From: Nitrospinaceae bacterium UBA3496
Lineage (GTDB): Bacteria > UBA8248
Direction: 5' to 3'
NCBI GenBank assembly: GCA_002377645.1
Contig: DFQF01000023.1
Location: forward strand, 11,618-75,617
DNA: 64,000 nt
A program made the translations under genes and the position numbers. Below are positions 1 to 9,091 of this stretch, piece by piece; position 1 is the first letter of the stretch, and every line of letters starts with the position of its first letter. Below the pieces are notes generated by a model. That model did not search any database, was not told the origin of the DNA, and saw only the letters and a program-made list of their open reading frames with translations.

Positions 1-473
1 ACAATATAATTTGAGTTTACAAAATTAACGTTATCTAAGTTTTGCTTTAGATCAATATACATGGTTGCAGGCATTATATCTTCACCAGCAATTCCAACTC
101 TCCCATTTTTTTTTTGAAGACCTTGTTCCAAATAATCAATAATAGCTTTAGAGAAATTTGTCTCTACTTGTACATCATCGATGTGAACCATATCCTCTCG
201 AAAATTTCTGTGATCAACTAACAGTAAGGGATTAGAATCTAAAGGTAACAATAAGACACCATGCCCCATACCCCGAACTGTAGGACTAAAAGCGCCAGGA
301 GGGAACGGAGGGAAGTGGTTTGTCAGGTACGCAAGACTTCCCATTCTGTCGTAAAAGGAACGTCCAATTACGATCAAAAACTCTATTTTCTCCTTCTCCA
401 TTAAAACACGAGTTTTTTCCAATCTAGATTTTATTTCTTCCTTTGTAACACCAATTCCATTTTCTAAAACCAT
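1..473 (-). CDS. M24 (creatinase/prolidase) family protein, N-terminal part, cut by window edge
   Basis: The reading frame is open from an ATG at 473 to the window edge, giving about 157 residues with no stop. The N-terminus (MVLENGIGVTKEEI) is followed by alternating helix and strand segments (EKIEFLIVIG, GHGVLLLPLD, PLLLVDHRNF, GRVGIAGEDIMP). This is the layout of the Creatinase_N domain that precedes the metal-binding pita-bread domain in Xaa-Pro aminopeptidases and creatinases. The catalytic domain lies outside the window, so peptidase versus creatinase-type amidinohydrolase activity cannot be told. The gene follows the luciferase-like gene on the same strand after 15 bases and is probably co-transcribed with it. 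The family assignment is from memory of the domain pattern. Confidence 0.7.
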   Translation of the reverse strand, partial: MVLENGIGVTKEEIKSRLEKTRVLMEKEKIEFLIVIGRSFYDRMGSLAYLTNHFPPFPPGAFSPTVRGMGHGVLLLPLDSNPLLLVDHRNFREDMVHIDDVQVETNFSKAIIDYLEQGLQKKNGRVGIAGEDIMPATMYIDLKQNLDNVNFVNSNYI

Positions 474-488
474 AATCTTTTATCATCC

Positions 489-1445
489 CTATTTAAAACG
501 AGGTATAAGTTCTGACACAAGATTTTCCATCTGCTCTACTTGACTTCCTCCTGCAAAACGAATGATAAACGTAGAAGCACCTATATCACTGTAGGAACGA
601 AGCTTTTCTTCAACCTGATCTCCATCCCCGACTATAACGAGAAGTTGTTTTTGAATTTCGTCAAATGTTTTATGATAATATTTTGAAAGAAAATCACCAG
701 CCTCTTTTTTCGCCTTTTCACCATTTGGATTTATATTCATCGTTACGTAAAGACATTGAGGAATATCTTCTAGATTCTTTCTATCGTAATCCTCACCATA
801 CTCTAGTATGGCGTTCCAACACTGCTGGTAAATGTCCGGAGTAATTGAATTAGTTATCCATCCATCAGCTAAACGGGCAACACGACGTAATCCGGATTGA
901 ACAAAATTACTAGCAATCCATAACGGTGGGCCTCCTTTACTAAAAGGTCTTGGTTCTAGGTCTACATTTTCAAAAGAAAAGTGTTTACCAGAGAAATTAC
1001 AATTTCTTTCACTCATTAACAATTTCACAATTTCAATAGTTTCAGAAAAACGTTTTGCCCTTTCAGAAATTTTCACCCCAAGTGCCTCAAATTCATCTTT
1101 CAAATCTTCCCGGCCTACTCCTAAACCAGGAAGGACTCTCCCAGAGAACATACAGTCAAGAGTTGTCAATGACTGAGCTAACATAATTGGATGTCTTAAA
1201 GCAGCAAGTAATACCGCAGTACCAACCTGAACTCTTTTTGTTGATGCAAGAACTGCAGCCCACGTTGTAAAACTTTCCATTCTCGGCTTTGCAAGTACAC
1301 TATCTCCTAACCATACAGAATCCAAATTAAGATTTTCAGCTTTTTGGGCTAAAGTTACTATTGAAGTCATATCAGGGGCACCGCCTTTTGCAGATACAAC
1401 GACTCCTCTTGTAGGAAGAAGATATCCAAAATGAAAATTCTCCAT
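489..1445 (-). CDS. Luciferase-like (LLM class) flavin-dependent oxidoreductase
   Basis: This 318-residue protein has the bacterial luciferase-like TIM barrel. It shows a beta1 segment FHFGYLLPTRG, the region VGTAVLLAALRHPIMLAQ near residues 73-92, the stretch GRVLPGLGVGRE near 102-113, and a C-terminal region VGDGDQVEEKLRSY typical of F420- or FMN-dependent members. Such enzymes reduce or oxygenate substrates using reduced FMN or F420; neither substrate nor cofactor can be read from the sequence. It is one of four LLM proteins in this window. It lies downstream of the molybdenum hydroxylase gene on the same strand and may share its transcript. Confidence 0.88.
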   Translation of the reverse strand: MENFHFGYLLPTRGVVVSAKGGAPDMTSIVTLAQKAENLNLDSVWLGDSVLAKPRMESFTTWAAVLASTKRVQVGTAVLLAALRHPIMLAQSLTTLDCMFSGRVLPGLGVGREDLKDEFEALGVKISERAKRFSETIEIVKLLMSERNCNFSGKHFSFENVDLEPRPFSKGGPPLWIASNFVQSGLRRVARLADGWITNSITPDIYQQCWNAILEYGEDYDRKNLEDIPQCLYVTMNINPNGEKAKKEAGDFLSKYYHKTFDEIQKQLLVIVGDGDQVEEKLRSYSDIGASTFIIRFAGGSQVEQMENLVSELIPRFK

Positions 1446-1487
1446 AATCTAACCCTCTTTAATGAAAAGAATCATAAAACGTAAAAT

Positions 1488-3776
1488 TTATTCCTTTATA
1501 CCTGCTATTGCCTCGAGAACGTGCTCTGGTGTAATTGGCAATTTTCTTATTCTAGCACCGCCAGTTGCATGATATATTGCATTACAAATAGCAGCAGTAA
1601 TGGGATTTATTGCTACCTCAGCAAGTCCCTTCGCGCCATAAGGACCATAGGGATCAATAGATTCAAAAAAATCGTGTTCTATAAAAGGCACATCCATCGA
1701 AGTTGCTATCAGATAATTATGAAAATTGCTCCCCTGAATTGAGCCATCTATCTGGTTTAAATTTTCCATTAGGGCATAACTCATTCCTTGAACTGTTCCC
1801 CCCTCTACTTGTCCCTCCGCACCCAAGCGATTAATAACCTTTCCTGGATCGTGTCCACAGAAAATTTTCAAAACTTTAACTTCTCCAGTTTCTATATCGA
1901 CAAAAACTTCTGCCCCGTGGGTACTAAAAGAATATGTAGTAGATGGATTTCCATATTTGTTCTCATCAAGAACCTCTCCTCCCGCCAACCATGTCCCACT
2001 TCCTTTTATAACGTTGCCTTTCTTCTTCACTAACTCTACAAGAGATATTTTTCGGTTCGGCAGTGAAGAAATGATCACTTCATCATTAGAAATGTGAAGT
2101 TGATCTGCAGATACCTCCAAAAATTCAGAAGCAACAGACAATAGTTTTTCTCTTAAGTCTTCTGCAGCAATTTTAACTGCATTTCCCCCTATCAAGGTTG
2201 TTCTACTAGCAAATGCACCCATGCCAAAAGGCATATAACCTGTATCTGTAGGTGGGACTTTGAAATTTTCAACTGGAATATTCAGGACTTCCGAAGCAAT
2301 AAAAGCCATAACACTAGTAGCCCCTTGTCCTAAATCAGATTCTCCAGACCACATTTCAATTTTCCCCTCTCGATCTATTCTAATTTCACAACTTGAAGGA
2401 TCAGTATCATCTGGTCCAAGTTCCACAGAGAACCCTTTATTGCCTGAAACATGAATACAACTCGCCAATCCAACACCTATTCCCTTTCCTCCTTTTTGCC
2501 TCTTTTTTTTCCACTTGATTTTATCTACAACATATTTAGTAGCGTCCTCTACTGCACAGCTTGCTATTTTCCAACCATGTAGAGAAACATCTCCTTTTGC
2601 TGTGTAATTTTTTATTCGAAGTTCCGCAGGATCTATTTGCAGGTTATCCGCAATATCATCTAAATGACTTTCCCATGCATATGTTGCTTGCACATTACCA
2701 AATCCTCTCATTTGACCAGATGGAATTAGATTAGTATAAACGAGTTTTCCTTCAATCTCAGATGCAGGAGTTTTGTATAAATTATCTGTTCTTAATGCTA
2801 TAGAACTCATGATTGCTGGTGAAAGTGAACTGTATGCACCATTATCTGCAACAATTTTTACACGTTTTCCCAAAAGAGTCCCATCCCTTTTCCATGCAGA
2901 TTCTAAGGAAATATGGACCGGCATTCTTGGACGCATACAAGTTAAATCTTCCTCTAAACTAAGAAGAAACTTGACAGGTTTTCCAGCCTCTTTAGAGAGC
3001 ATAGCCGCTATCAATGCAGCTTTTACGTCTAATTTTCCACCAAATGCTCCTCCAGGTTTTGTTTGTATAACACGAAAATTATCCGCTTTCATATTCAAAA
3101 TTGGTGAAAGCATAAAGGTTCGAATCAAAAATGCAGATTGCAGGCATCCCCATATCGTTATTTTTCCGTTAGGGTGAGAATCAGCCACACATCCTGTTGG
3201 TTCTAAATAAGCCTGGTGAGCCAAATGAGTATGGAAATCACCGTCAAAAACTTCATCCGAACATGAAAATGCTTTGTCTACTTCCCCTCTTTTAATATGA
3301 AACGCATTAGCTATGTTTTGAGAATTAGATTCATGCAAAATAGGGGAAGTCTTTTCCAACGAAGAAAATGGATCAAAAATTGCCGGAAGAATTTCATAAT
3401 CAACCTTTATTAAAGAAATTGCTTCCTGCGCAGTTTCTCTATCAACTGCCGCAACTGCAGCAATTTCATCTCCTATATATCTAGCTTTGTCACAACAGAA
3501 AGCAGTCTCATCTTTCAAATTAATTCCGAACTTTTTATTTGTTGTATTGTTTTTTGAAAGGACGGCGGCCACACCGGGCAGATTCTCTGCATCTGAAGTA
3601 TCAATTTTTAAAATTCTTGCGTGGGAATGAGGACTCCTTAATGCTAAACCAACCAACATATCTTTTAATTTCAAATCATCTATATAAGCAGTACCACCTG
3701 ATACTTTCTCAGCAGCATCTATTATAGGCAATGGTTTACCTATTATCTTTGAGTTCATTTTCGTCCCCGTCATCAA
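1488..3776 (-). CDS. Xanthine dehydrogenase family molybdopterin-binding large subunit
   Basis: The 762-residue protein matches the molybdopterin subunit of the xanthine oxidase family. Visible motifs are GGAFGGK (242-248), QMRGFG (355-360), ESDLGQG (479-485) and GAKGLAE (714-720), whose Glu would be the active-site base. The CO-dehydrogenase loop AYxCSFR is absent (GMGAFASRTT in that area), so it is not form I CoxL. Members hydroxylate N-heterocycles, aldehydes or aromatic acyl compounds. No FeS or FAD subunit gene is adjacent, which is unusual because these normally travel as a trio. The start could be the first ATG at 3776 or the ATG at 3758, which has a GGGGA run about 10 bases upstream. 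A TTGACA-like hexamer lies upstream near 3830-3835. Confidence 0.88.
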   Translation of the reverse strand: MMTGTKMNSKIIGKPLPIIDAAEKVSGGTAYIDDLKLKDMLVGLALRSPHSHARILKIDTSDAENLPGVAAVLSKNNTTNKKFGINLKDETAFCCDKARYIGDEIAAVAAVDRETAQEAISLIKVDYEILPAIFDPFSSLEKTSPILHESNSQNIANAFHIKRGEVDKAFSCSDEVFDGDFHTHLAHQAYLEPTGCVADSHPNGKITIWGCLQSAFLIRTFMLSPILNMKADNFRVIQTKPGGAFGGKLDVKAALIAAMLSKEAGKPVKFLLSLEEDLTCMRPRMPVHISLESAWKRDGTLLGKRVKIVADNGAYSSLSPAIMSSIALRTDNLYKTPASEIEGKLVYTNLIPSGQMRGFGNVQATYAWESHLDDIADNLQIDPAELRIKNYTAKGDVSLHGWKIASCAVEDATKYVVDKIKWKKKRQKGGKGIGVGLASCIHVSGNKGFSVELGPDDTDPSSCEIRIDREGKIEMWSGESDLGQGATSVMAFIASEVLNIPVENFKVPPTDTGYMPFGMGAFASRTTLIGGNAVKIAAEDLREKLLSVASEFLEVSADQLHISNDEVIISSLPNRKISLVELVKKKGNVIKGSGTWLAGGEVLDENKYGNPSTTYSFSTHGAEVFVDIETGEVKVLKIFCGHDPGKVINRLGAEGQVEGGTVQGMSYALMENLNQIDGSIQGSNFHNYLIATSMDVPFIEHDFFESIDPYGPYGAKGLAEVAINPITAAICNAIYHATGGARIRKLPITPEHVLEAIAGIKE

Positions 3777-3958
3777 CTATTTATATCTTTTCTAATAACA
3801 CGGTAACTCATCTAAAAAACACAAAGAATGTCAAACAAAGCTTATTTCTAAGTCCTAACTATAACAATTCGCTATCTTTTTTGGTTGATGATCAATAAAA
3901 TAATTATAAAATTTGAGAACTGGATCGGAAAAAAACTCTTAATCAAAAACAACGAAAT

Positions 3959-5026
3959 TTAATCAATAATTGCCCAATCTTTTGAAAATTTATCGAGTTC
4001 GGATTTACTATATTCGTCTATAATGTGAGTACGATCCGGAATTTCAATCTCTTTTTCTTCTCCACAAAGTTCTGTTGTAAAATATCTTTGGCCGGTATCG
4101 CAAATATTTGTAACAATATTTTTAAGATGAGGCCTTGAACGTGCGAGTTTAATTGCAGCGATAACATTACACCCAGATGAAATCCCACAGAAAATACCTT
4201 CTTCTTTTGCAAGCTTTTTAGCCATTTCCAACGATTCTTCAGTCGAGGTAGTTACGATACCTTTTAAGATTGATAAATCCAAAGCTTTTGGGACAAATCC
4301 ATCCCCAATACCCTCAATCCCATGGGTCCCCCATTGTCTCTTACTTAACAATGGGCATTCTGATGGTTCAACTGCAAAAATCTCAATATCATTTTTTTTC
4401 TCTTTCAAAAATTTACCTATCCCGCTAATCCATCCTCCTGTTCCCTGAGAACCTATGATTGCATCAACCTTTTCGTTTAGCTGTTCCCAAATCTCAGGAC
4501 CAGTAGTTAAATAGTGAGCTTCATTATTGTCTAAATTGTCGAATTGAGCAGGAACCCAATATTTCTCGGGATCTTTAGAACGAATTTCCTCTAGTTTTTG
4601 AAGTGCTAAATCTACATCGCTTTCTCCTCCTGGAGTGAAAATAAGTTCACTCCCATAAGCACGCATAATTTTTTTTCTCTCAACACTCATTCCTTCAGGC
4701 ATAACCACTGTACATGAATAACCTTTTACCGTTGCAACAAAGGAACATGCTATACCAGCGTTTCCAGTAGAGCATTCTAAAACAGTCATGCCTTTTTTTA
4801 ATTCGCCTCTCTCCTCAGCTTTACTAATCATATTGTAATAAATTCGATCTTTCAGACTCCCGGTTGGCGAGTACCATTCTATTTTCACAAAGATATCACT
4901 TGAAAGATCAGAACCTACACTGTTAAGTTTAACTAAAGGTGTCCCACCAATAGCTTCAAACATATTGTTTGAATAAATTTTGAACCTGTCCCACGAACTT
5001 TTTTCAATAACCAATTGCAACTCCAA
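3959..5026 (-). CDS. Cysteine synthase-fold PLP-dependent enzyme (fold type II)
   Basis: This 355-residue protein has the beta-family PLP fold. The PLP lysine is K59 in GSLKDR, the substrate/phosphate loop is STGNAGIA (86-93), and SQGTGGWISGIGKFL supplies the glycine loop for the cofactor phosphate. Cysteine synthase usually has TSGNTG, so the loop is slightly different, and a cystathionine beta-synthase-like or other amino-acid lyase/synthase role is equally possible. A C-terminal extension (EKEIEIPDRTHIIDEYSK) follows the catalytic core. The start codon at 5026 is TTG; a second TTG four codons later has a GGAG at a better distance. The gene is 22 bases after the LLM gene and appears to be the last gene of the long minus-strand run that starts at the grdC-like gene. 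Confidence 0.85.
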   Translation of the reverse strand: MELQLVIEKSSWDRFKIYSNNMFEAIGGTPLVKLNSVGSDLSSDIFVKIEWYSPTGSLKDRIYYNMISKAEERGELKKGMTVLECSTGNAGIACSFVATVKGYSCTVVMPEGMSVERKKIMRAYGSELIFTPGGESDVDLALQKLEEIRSKDPEKYWVPAQFDNLDNNEAHYLTTGPEIWEQLNEKVDAIIGSQGTGGWISGIGKFLKEKKNDIEIFAVEPSECPLLSKRQWGTHGIEGIGDGFVPKALDLSILKGIVTTSTEESLEMAKKLAKEEGIFCGISSGCNVIAAIKLARSRPHLKNIVTNICDTGQRYFTTELCGEEKEIEIPDRTHIIDEYSKSELDKFSKDWAIID

Positions 5027-5048
5027 TCAAAAAAATAGTGTTAAAAAA

Positions 5049-6002
5049 TTATTTTTGTTCTAATTGAGGAATAATCTCTTTCGAAATTACTTCAATCTGT
5101 TTTAGATCATATTTATATGGGACAAAAATGATACGATCTAGGCCAGTTTCGATATGTTCTTGAATCTGTTCAATACATTCATCTACATTCCCAATAATTG
5201 CGCTTTCAGCTGTAGAATCACTCCAATCGGCATAGTCCCATTCAGTCCTCAACCATTCTTGCATTGGACCAAAAATTTCTGACCTCGAATCACCAATAGC
5301 TATAGGAAGTTGGTTTGTACTTTCTAATATAGTTGGGTCCCTACCAGCATTTTCAGCATACTCACAAACTTTTTTCCAAGACTTTAGAAAGCTATCCGGA
5401 GTATAAAAATATGTGAGCCAACCATCTCCTTTTTCACCAGCTCTTTTTAGAACTCTATTAACATAACCTCCAATGAGAATTTGAGGCTTAGGTTTCTGAA
5501 CTGGCTTTGGAAACATCACCGAGTTTCTTAAATTATAATCACCGTATTCCCCTAAAACCATATCTTCAGTCCAGAGTCGAGTAATTATCTCAATATTCTC
5601 ATCCATAATATTTCCTCTTTTCTCAAAAGGAACTCCTACAGCATCAAATTCACGCTTATACCAACCAGATGCCATTCCAACTATTAAACGTCCTTCAGAA
5701 ATCTGATCAATACTTGCAAGTTGTTTCGCTAAAACCAGAGGATTCCTAAGAGGTAAAACTAAAACTCCTGTGCCAAGTTTAATCTTTGTTGTTTTCGCGG
5801 CAACTGCAGTTAATAATGTTAATGAATCGATTATCGGGAAATGTGGTTCTACACCTAATAGTATATGGTCCCAAACCCACAAAGATTCAAATTCGAATTC
5901 TTCCATTTTGACAGCATAATCTAATAATTTCTTTGGATCAGGCAGTTCTGGGTATGCAGTAAAATTTCGCATAGCAATACCAAATCTTACATTACTCTTC
6001 AT
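5049..6002 (-). CDS. Luciferase-like (LLM class) flavin-dependent oxidoreductase
   Basis: The start was placed at the ATG at 6002 (protein MKSNVRFGIAMRNF, 317 residues) because a GGAG sits 8 bases upstream. A longer frame to 6041 would overlap the preceding gene. LLM-type motifs are LGTGVLVLPLRNPLVLAKQ, GRLIVGMASGW and PQILIGGYVNRVLKRAGEKGDGWL. The last resembles the conserved G-G-x-x-x-x-x-R-x-x-x-x-GDGW segment of F420-dependent members. The substrate is unknown. It sits in the same run as the selenoenzyme, CoA-transferase and M20 genes, so it may act in the same catabolic route, but that is inference from order only. Confidence 0.88.
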   Translation of the reverse strand: MKSNVRFGIAMRNFTAYPELPDPKKLLDYAVKMEEFEFESLWVWDHILLGVEPHFPIIDSLTLLTAVAAKTTKIKLGTGVLVLPLRNPLVLAKQLASIDQISEGRLIVGMASGWYKREFDAVGVPFEKRGNIMDENIEIITRLWTEDMVLGEYGDYNLRNSVMFPKPVQKPKPQILIGGYVNRVLKRAGEKGDGWLTYFYTPDSFLKSWKKVCEYAENAGRDPTILESTNQLPIAIGDSRSEIFGPMQEWLRTEWDYADWSDSTAESAIIGNVDECIEQIQEHIETGLDRIIFVPYKYDLKQIEVISKEIIPQLEQK

Positions 6003-6015
6003 AAATTTCTCCAAA

Positions 6016-7287
6016 TCACATGGACAATTCACACCAATCAAGTATCGAAAGGGCTAGTGTCTTAGTCGCATCAACCACATCATCTACCAAAACCCACTCG
6101 TTATTTGCATGCATTTGTGTAGTTGGACCCGGCCCAAAAATGACCGTTGGAATATTTGCAAAACCATTTAGAAACCTCGTATCAGCTGCACCTTGTCTTC
6201 CCGAAATTTCTGGAATTTTGCCAGTGACTTTTTGATAACAACTAGCAACCGTTTTTACGATTGGGTGCTCAACATCAACTTCTGCAGATTCTGCATAATA
6301 GCCTGTAAAGACTACCTCGGGAGGGTTCTCCTTCATCCAAGAATCTTCAAATGCTACAGTATTAACTTTATCAATTAAGCTTTGTTTTGCAGCATTGTGA
6401 TCTTCTCCTGGAACTGTAGCTAAGCTTCCCTTCAATATACAAGTATCGGGAAAAGCACTTGGAAAACTTCCAGCTTCCATAGAACCTATCATACAGGGAA
6501 TCGCATCAATTACTTTTGGATAAAGTGGATGCTCGATCGTCTTCAACCTATCTTCTTCAAGTGCTGAGACTGCCTTTACTATTTTATAACCTAAGTCAAT
6601 AGCATTTACACCTTCATATCTTCTTTGTATACCTGCTGCTTTACCTCGAACTATAATTTCAAACCATATTCTTCCGATACATGCAGGTTGAATCGCATTT
6701 TCACTAGTCTCACAACAAATTCCTGCATCAGCCGTATAGCCTCTGAGTATAGTATCTAATGTGCCATGACCACTTAATTCTTCATCAACTACAAAATCCA
6801 AAATAACATCGCCCTTTAATTTTCTTCCAGATTCCATAATACTTTTGACTGCCATAATGATTGCAGCAACTCCGCTCTTCATATCGGAAGAACCTCTTCC
6901 ATAAAGGCGACCATTTGAAATTTCTGCAGAAAGTGGATCAAATTGCCACGAATCTAGAGGACCATTAGGGACAGTGTCTGTATGACCATTAAGTAGAAGA
7001 GATTTTCCACCTCCTGTTCCTTTTAAAACTGCAACAACATTTGGTCTTCCATCATACCCCCTTGTGACAGGCACATACTCAGAATGTTTTTTTAATTCCT
7101 CCCAGTCTGACTCCCAAACATCAACATCAAGACCCATTTCACTTAGAAACTTTGCTATATATCTCTGGATCTCACCCTCTTCCCCAGTAACACTAGGAAT
7201 CTTAACCAAATCAGAAAGCAAATCTATTATTTCTTCCGACCTACTCTCTATTTCTTTTAAAAGAATCTCTTTTTCTTGTTGCACCAA
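6016..7287 (-). CDS. M20 family metallo-amidohydrolase (ArgE/DapE-like)
   Basis: The 423-residue protein has the di-zinc M20 signature: NGHTD (H102, D104), RGSSDMKSG (D135, bridging), VDEE (E169 as general base, E170 as ligand) and a C-terminal H in TTQMHANNEW. The lid domain sits between roughly 200 and 310. Members deacylate N-acyl amino acids, cleave dipeptides or open carbamoyl groups; ArgE or DapE function cannot be chosen. The start is TTG at 7287 with CGGAG 6 bases upstream. It lies 14 bases after the CoA-transferase beta gene. An N-acyl amino acid deacylase next to an enzyme set related to glycine/betaine reductase could provide the amine substrate, which is inference. Confidence 0.88.
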   Translation of the reverse strand: MVQQEKEILLKEIESRSEEIIDLLSDLVKIPSVTGEEGEIQRYIAKFLSEMGLDVDVWESDWEELKKHSEYVPVTRGYDGRPNVVAVLKGTGGGKSLLLNGHTDTVPNGPLDSWQFDPLSAEISNGRLYGRGSSDMKSGVAAIIMAVKSIMESGRKLKGDVILDFVVDEELSGHGTLDTILRGYTADAGICCETSENAIQPACIGRIWFEIIVRGKAAGIQRRYEGVNAIDLGYKIVKAVSALEEDRLKTIEHPLYPKVIDAIPCMIGSMEAGSFPSAFPDTCILKGSLATVPGEDHNAAKQSLIDKVNTVAFEDSWMKENPPEVVFTGYYAESAEVDVEHPIVKTVASCYQKVTGKIPEISGRQGAADTRFLNGFANIPTVIFGPGPTTQMHANNEWVLVDDVVDATKTLALSILDWCELSM

Positions 7288-7301
7288 TGTTTCTCCGAAT
7301 T

Positions 7302-8072
7302 TTAAGCGGTGTAAACTTTATCAGGATCTAAAATTCTTAGAGCACTTAACTCTTCTTCTGTTGGAGTATCTGTTCTTGGTATATTCTCGGGAATCACAAG
7401 TTCAAAACCTGTATTTTCTTTTACCTGTTCTGCAGTTACATCAGGATGTAACGCTTCTACCTGCATCCTTCCACTTTCATCAAACCCAAGAATCGCCAAA
7501 TCTGTGACAATTCTGTACATTCCGCCAGAGATCAAACCGGAATCCTTTCGAGTGCTCCCACCACTAATGTATCCAGGGCTTGTTATAAAATCCACTTTGT
7601 CAACAAAACGACGTTTTTCTTGTGGCATAGCAACAATCATATTCGAAAGACTTGCAATATCATTTCCACCCCCAGTTCCGGGTAATCTCACTGAAGGATT
7701 ATCAGCACTTCCAATGAAAGAACTATTTAAATTTCCATATTTGTCTATTTGAGCTCCTCCCATAAATCCAACATCTACATAACCTCTTTGCAACAAGAGA
7801 AGAACTTCCGTAATACTGACCAACATATTGGCTTTTCTAGTACAACGTTGCTCATTGGTTGTCGGCGGTAATTCTCCAGGAACAATATGTGGACCTATAG
7901 TTCCGCCTTCGAAGAGAATGGTTAATCCAGGCGCGTGCAATCTTTGTGCAAGTGTAGCAGCCAATAAAGGAATACCCACACCGGCAAAAACCACTTGGCC
8001 ATCTTTTAAAGCACGCGAACTCATGATACAGAGGAGTTCTGAAGAGGTAAAAGAATTAGAATTAATCGTCAT
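7302..8072 (-). CDS. Family I CoA-transferase, beta subunit (glutaconate/3-oxoacid type)
   Basis: This subunit of about 256 residues starts at the ATG at 8072, chosen for the GAGGGAG 8-9 bases upstream; it then overlaps the alpha-subunit gene by 11 bases, indicating translational coupling. Features are GVGIPLLAATLAQRL near the N-terminus, LFEGGTIGP (the Glu in this loop is the likely thioester-forming residue of family I) and VDVGFMGGAQIDKYGNLNSS. The last is the conserved region that binds the partner subunit. It moves CoA between acyl groups; the substrate is unknown. Being directly downstream of the grd-like genes, it may handle an acyl product of that system. Confidence 0.88.
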   Translation of the reverse strand: MTINSNSFTSSELLCIMSSRALKDGQVVFAGVGIPLLAATLAQRLHAPGLTILFEGGTIGPHIVPGELPPTTNEQRCTRKANMLVSITEVLLLLQRGYVDVGFMGGAQIDKYGNLNSSFIGSADNPSVRLPGTGGGNDIASLSNMIVAMPQEKRRFVDKVDFITSPGYISGGSTRKDSGLISGGMYRIVTDLAILGFDESGRMQVEALHPDVTAEQVKENTGFELVIPENIPRTDTPTEEELSALRILDPDKVYTA

Positions 8073-9015
8073 AAATACTTCTCCCTCTTTGAGTTGCATC
8101 GAGAATTTCATCTATTCCAATTAAATCAAGGTATTCATTCCAATTTTTTGGAGAGTAATAAAATTTTTCCAGATATTCTTGAACCCCTTCCATAGGGTCT
8201 TTCCGTGTAAGATCGGCATAATAATCCATATGCGAAAACAAGGGTTCATAGACCCCATAACATTCATGAGGAACACAACCATATGGGACCTCAACTACAC
8301 CATCAACAGTGAAAAAAGGGATCTTCGTCAAATCAGGAGATCTTCTTATTTTATCATTAGAAATGATTCGTTCAGTAGTTATGATTACACGATTTGCGGC
8401 CATAGCCATATCTAGATCCATGAAAGTCAATCCGTCTAATTGTGCATTCCCAAATGCATCACATCGTTGTACATGTATAAGCGCAACATCAGGGTTTAGA
8501 GCGGGAACCAATAAGATTTTTTCTCCTGTAAAAGGACAAGGAATCTCTTTCAGATTTTCTAGTTGATCAGCAACATCAGATCCCATCATTGATCTCATCG
8601 GCATAAATGGAACTCCCATAGCCCCCGCCCTATAACGTAACCCAATGGACATATGACTCCATTCTCTATAGGTCGCCAAATTATTTTCTGTAAAATGTCT
8701 CATTACTCTTGAAACACCCCATACAATTCCTTGACTAAACCAACTAGTTTGAATCTCTTTTCCTATTCCAGAAGCAAAAATCAGATCTCCTTCCGTAGAA
8801 ACTATGCTTCTTGAAAAAGTCAAATCTTTTTTCTTAGCTCTTATGAGTGCCCAAAGAAGAGCAAATGATGTTCTTGACGCCGTTGAACCACCAAGTGCTA
8901 TATGATCTCCATTAGACACAAGTGTTGAGGCTTCTTCCAAACTCATCACTTTCTCTCTAAGTGACTTATCCCTATCCTGAGTCCTTTTTCTTAATTCTAA
9001 ATAATCTAGAACCAT
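8062..9015 (-). CDS. Family I CoA-transferase, alpha subunit (GctA-like)
   Basis: The 317-residue protein pairs with the overlapping beta subunit. The N-terminal VSNGDHIALGGSTASRTSFALL is the CoA-transferase glycine-rich loop, and VALIHVQRCDAFGNAQLDGLTF matches the conserved H-x-Q-x-x-D-x-x-GN segment of the alpha subunit. It resembles glutaconate CoA-transferase A and related subunits annotated as acyl CoA:acetate/3-ketoacid transferases. A GGGAG precedes the ATG. It follows the grdB-like gene by 76 bases on the same strand. The pairing suggests conversion of an acid product into a CoA ester using acetyl-CoA or another donor, but the actual acid is not visible. Confidence 0.88.
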   Translation of the reverse strand: MVLDYLELRKRTQDRDKSLREKVMSLEEASTLVSNGDHIALGGSTASRTSFALLWALIRAKKKDLTFSRSIVSTEGDLIFASGIGKEIQTSWFSQGIVWGVSRVMRHFTENNLATYREWSHMSIGLRYRAGAMGVPFMPMRSMMGSDVADQLENLKEIPCPFTGEKILLVPALNPDVALIHVQRCDAFGNAQLDGLTFMDLDMAMAANRVIITTERIISNDKIRRSPDLTKIPFFTVDGVVEVPYGCVPHECYGVYEPLFSHMDYYADLTRKDPMEGVQEYLEKFYYSPKNWNEYLDLIGIDEILDATQRGRSIYDD

Positions 9016-9091
9016 AAAGATCTCCCAAAAACTAATTCAATGTATTTTATTTATATTTTATCATACATGGATATGAGCAAAAAAAAAAATA

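Noticed and set aside
1488-3776. Form I CO dehydrogenase large subunit
   Set aside because: The AYxCSFR active-site loop is not present and no coxM or coxS is adjacent.
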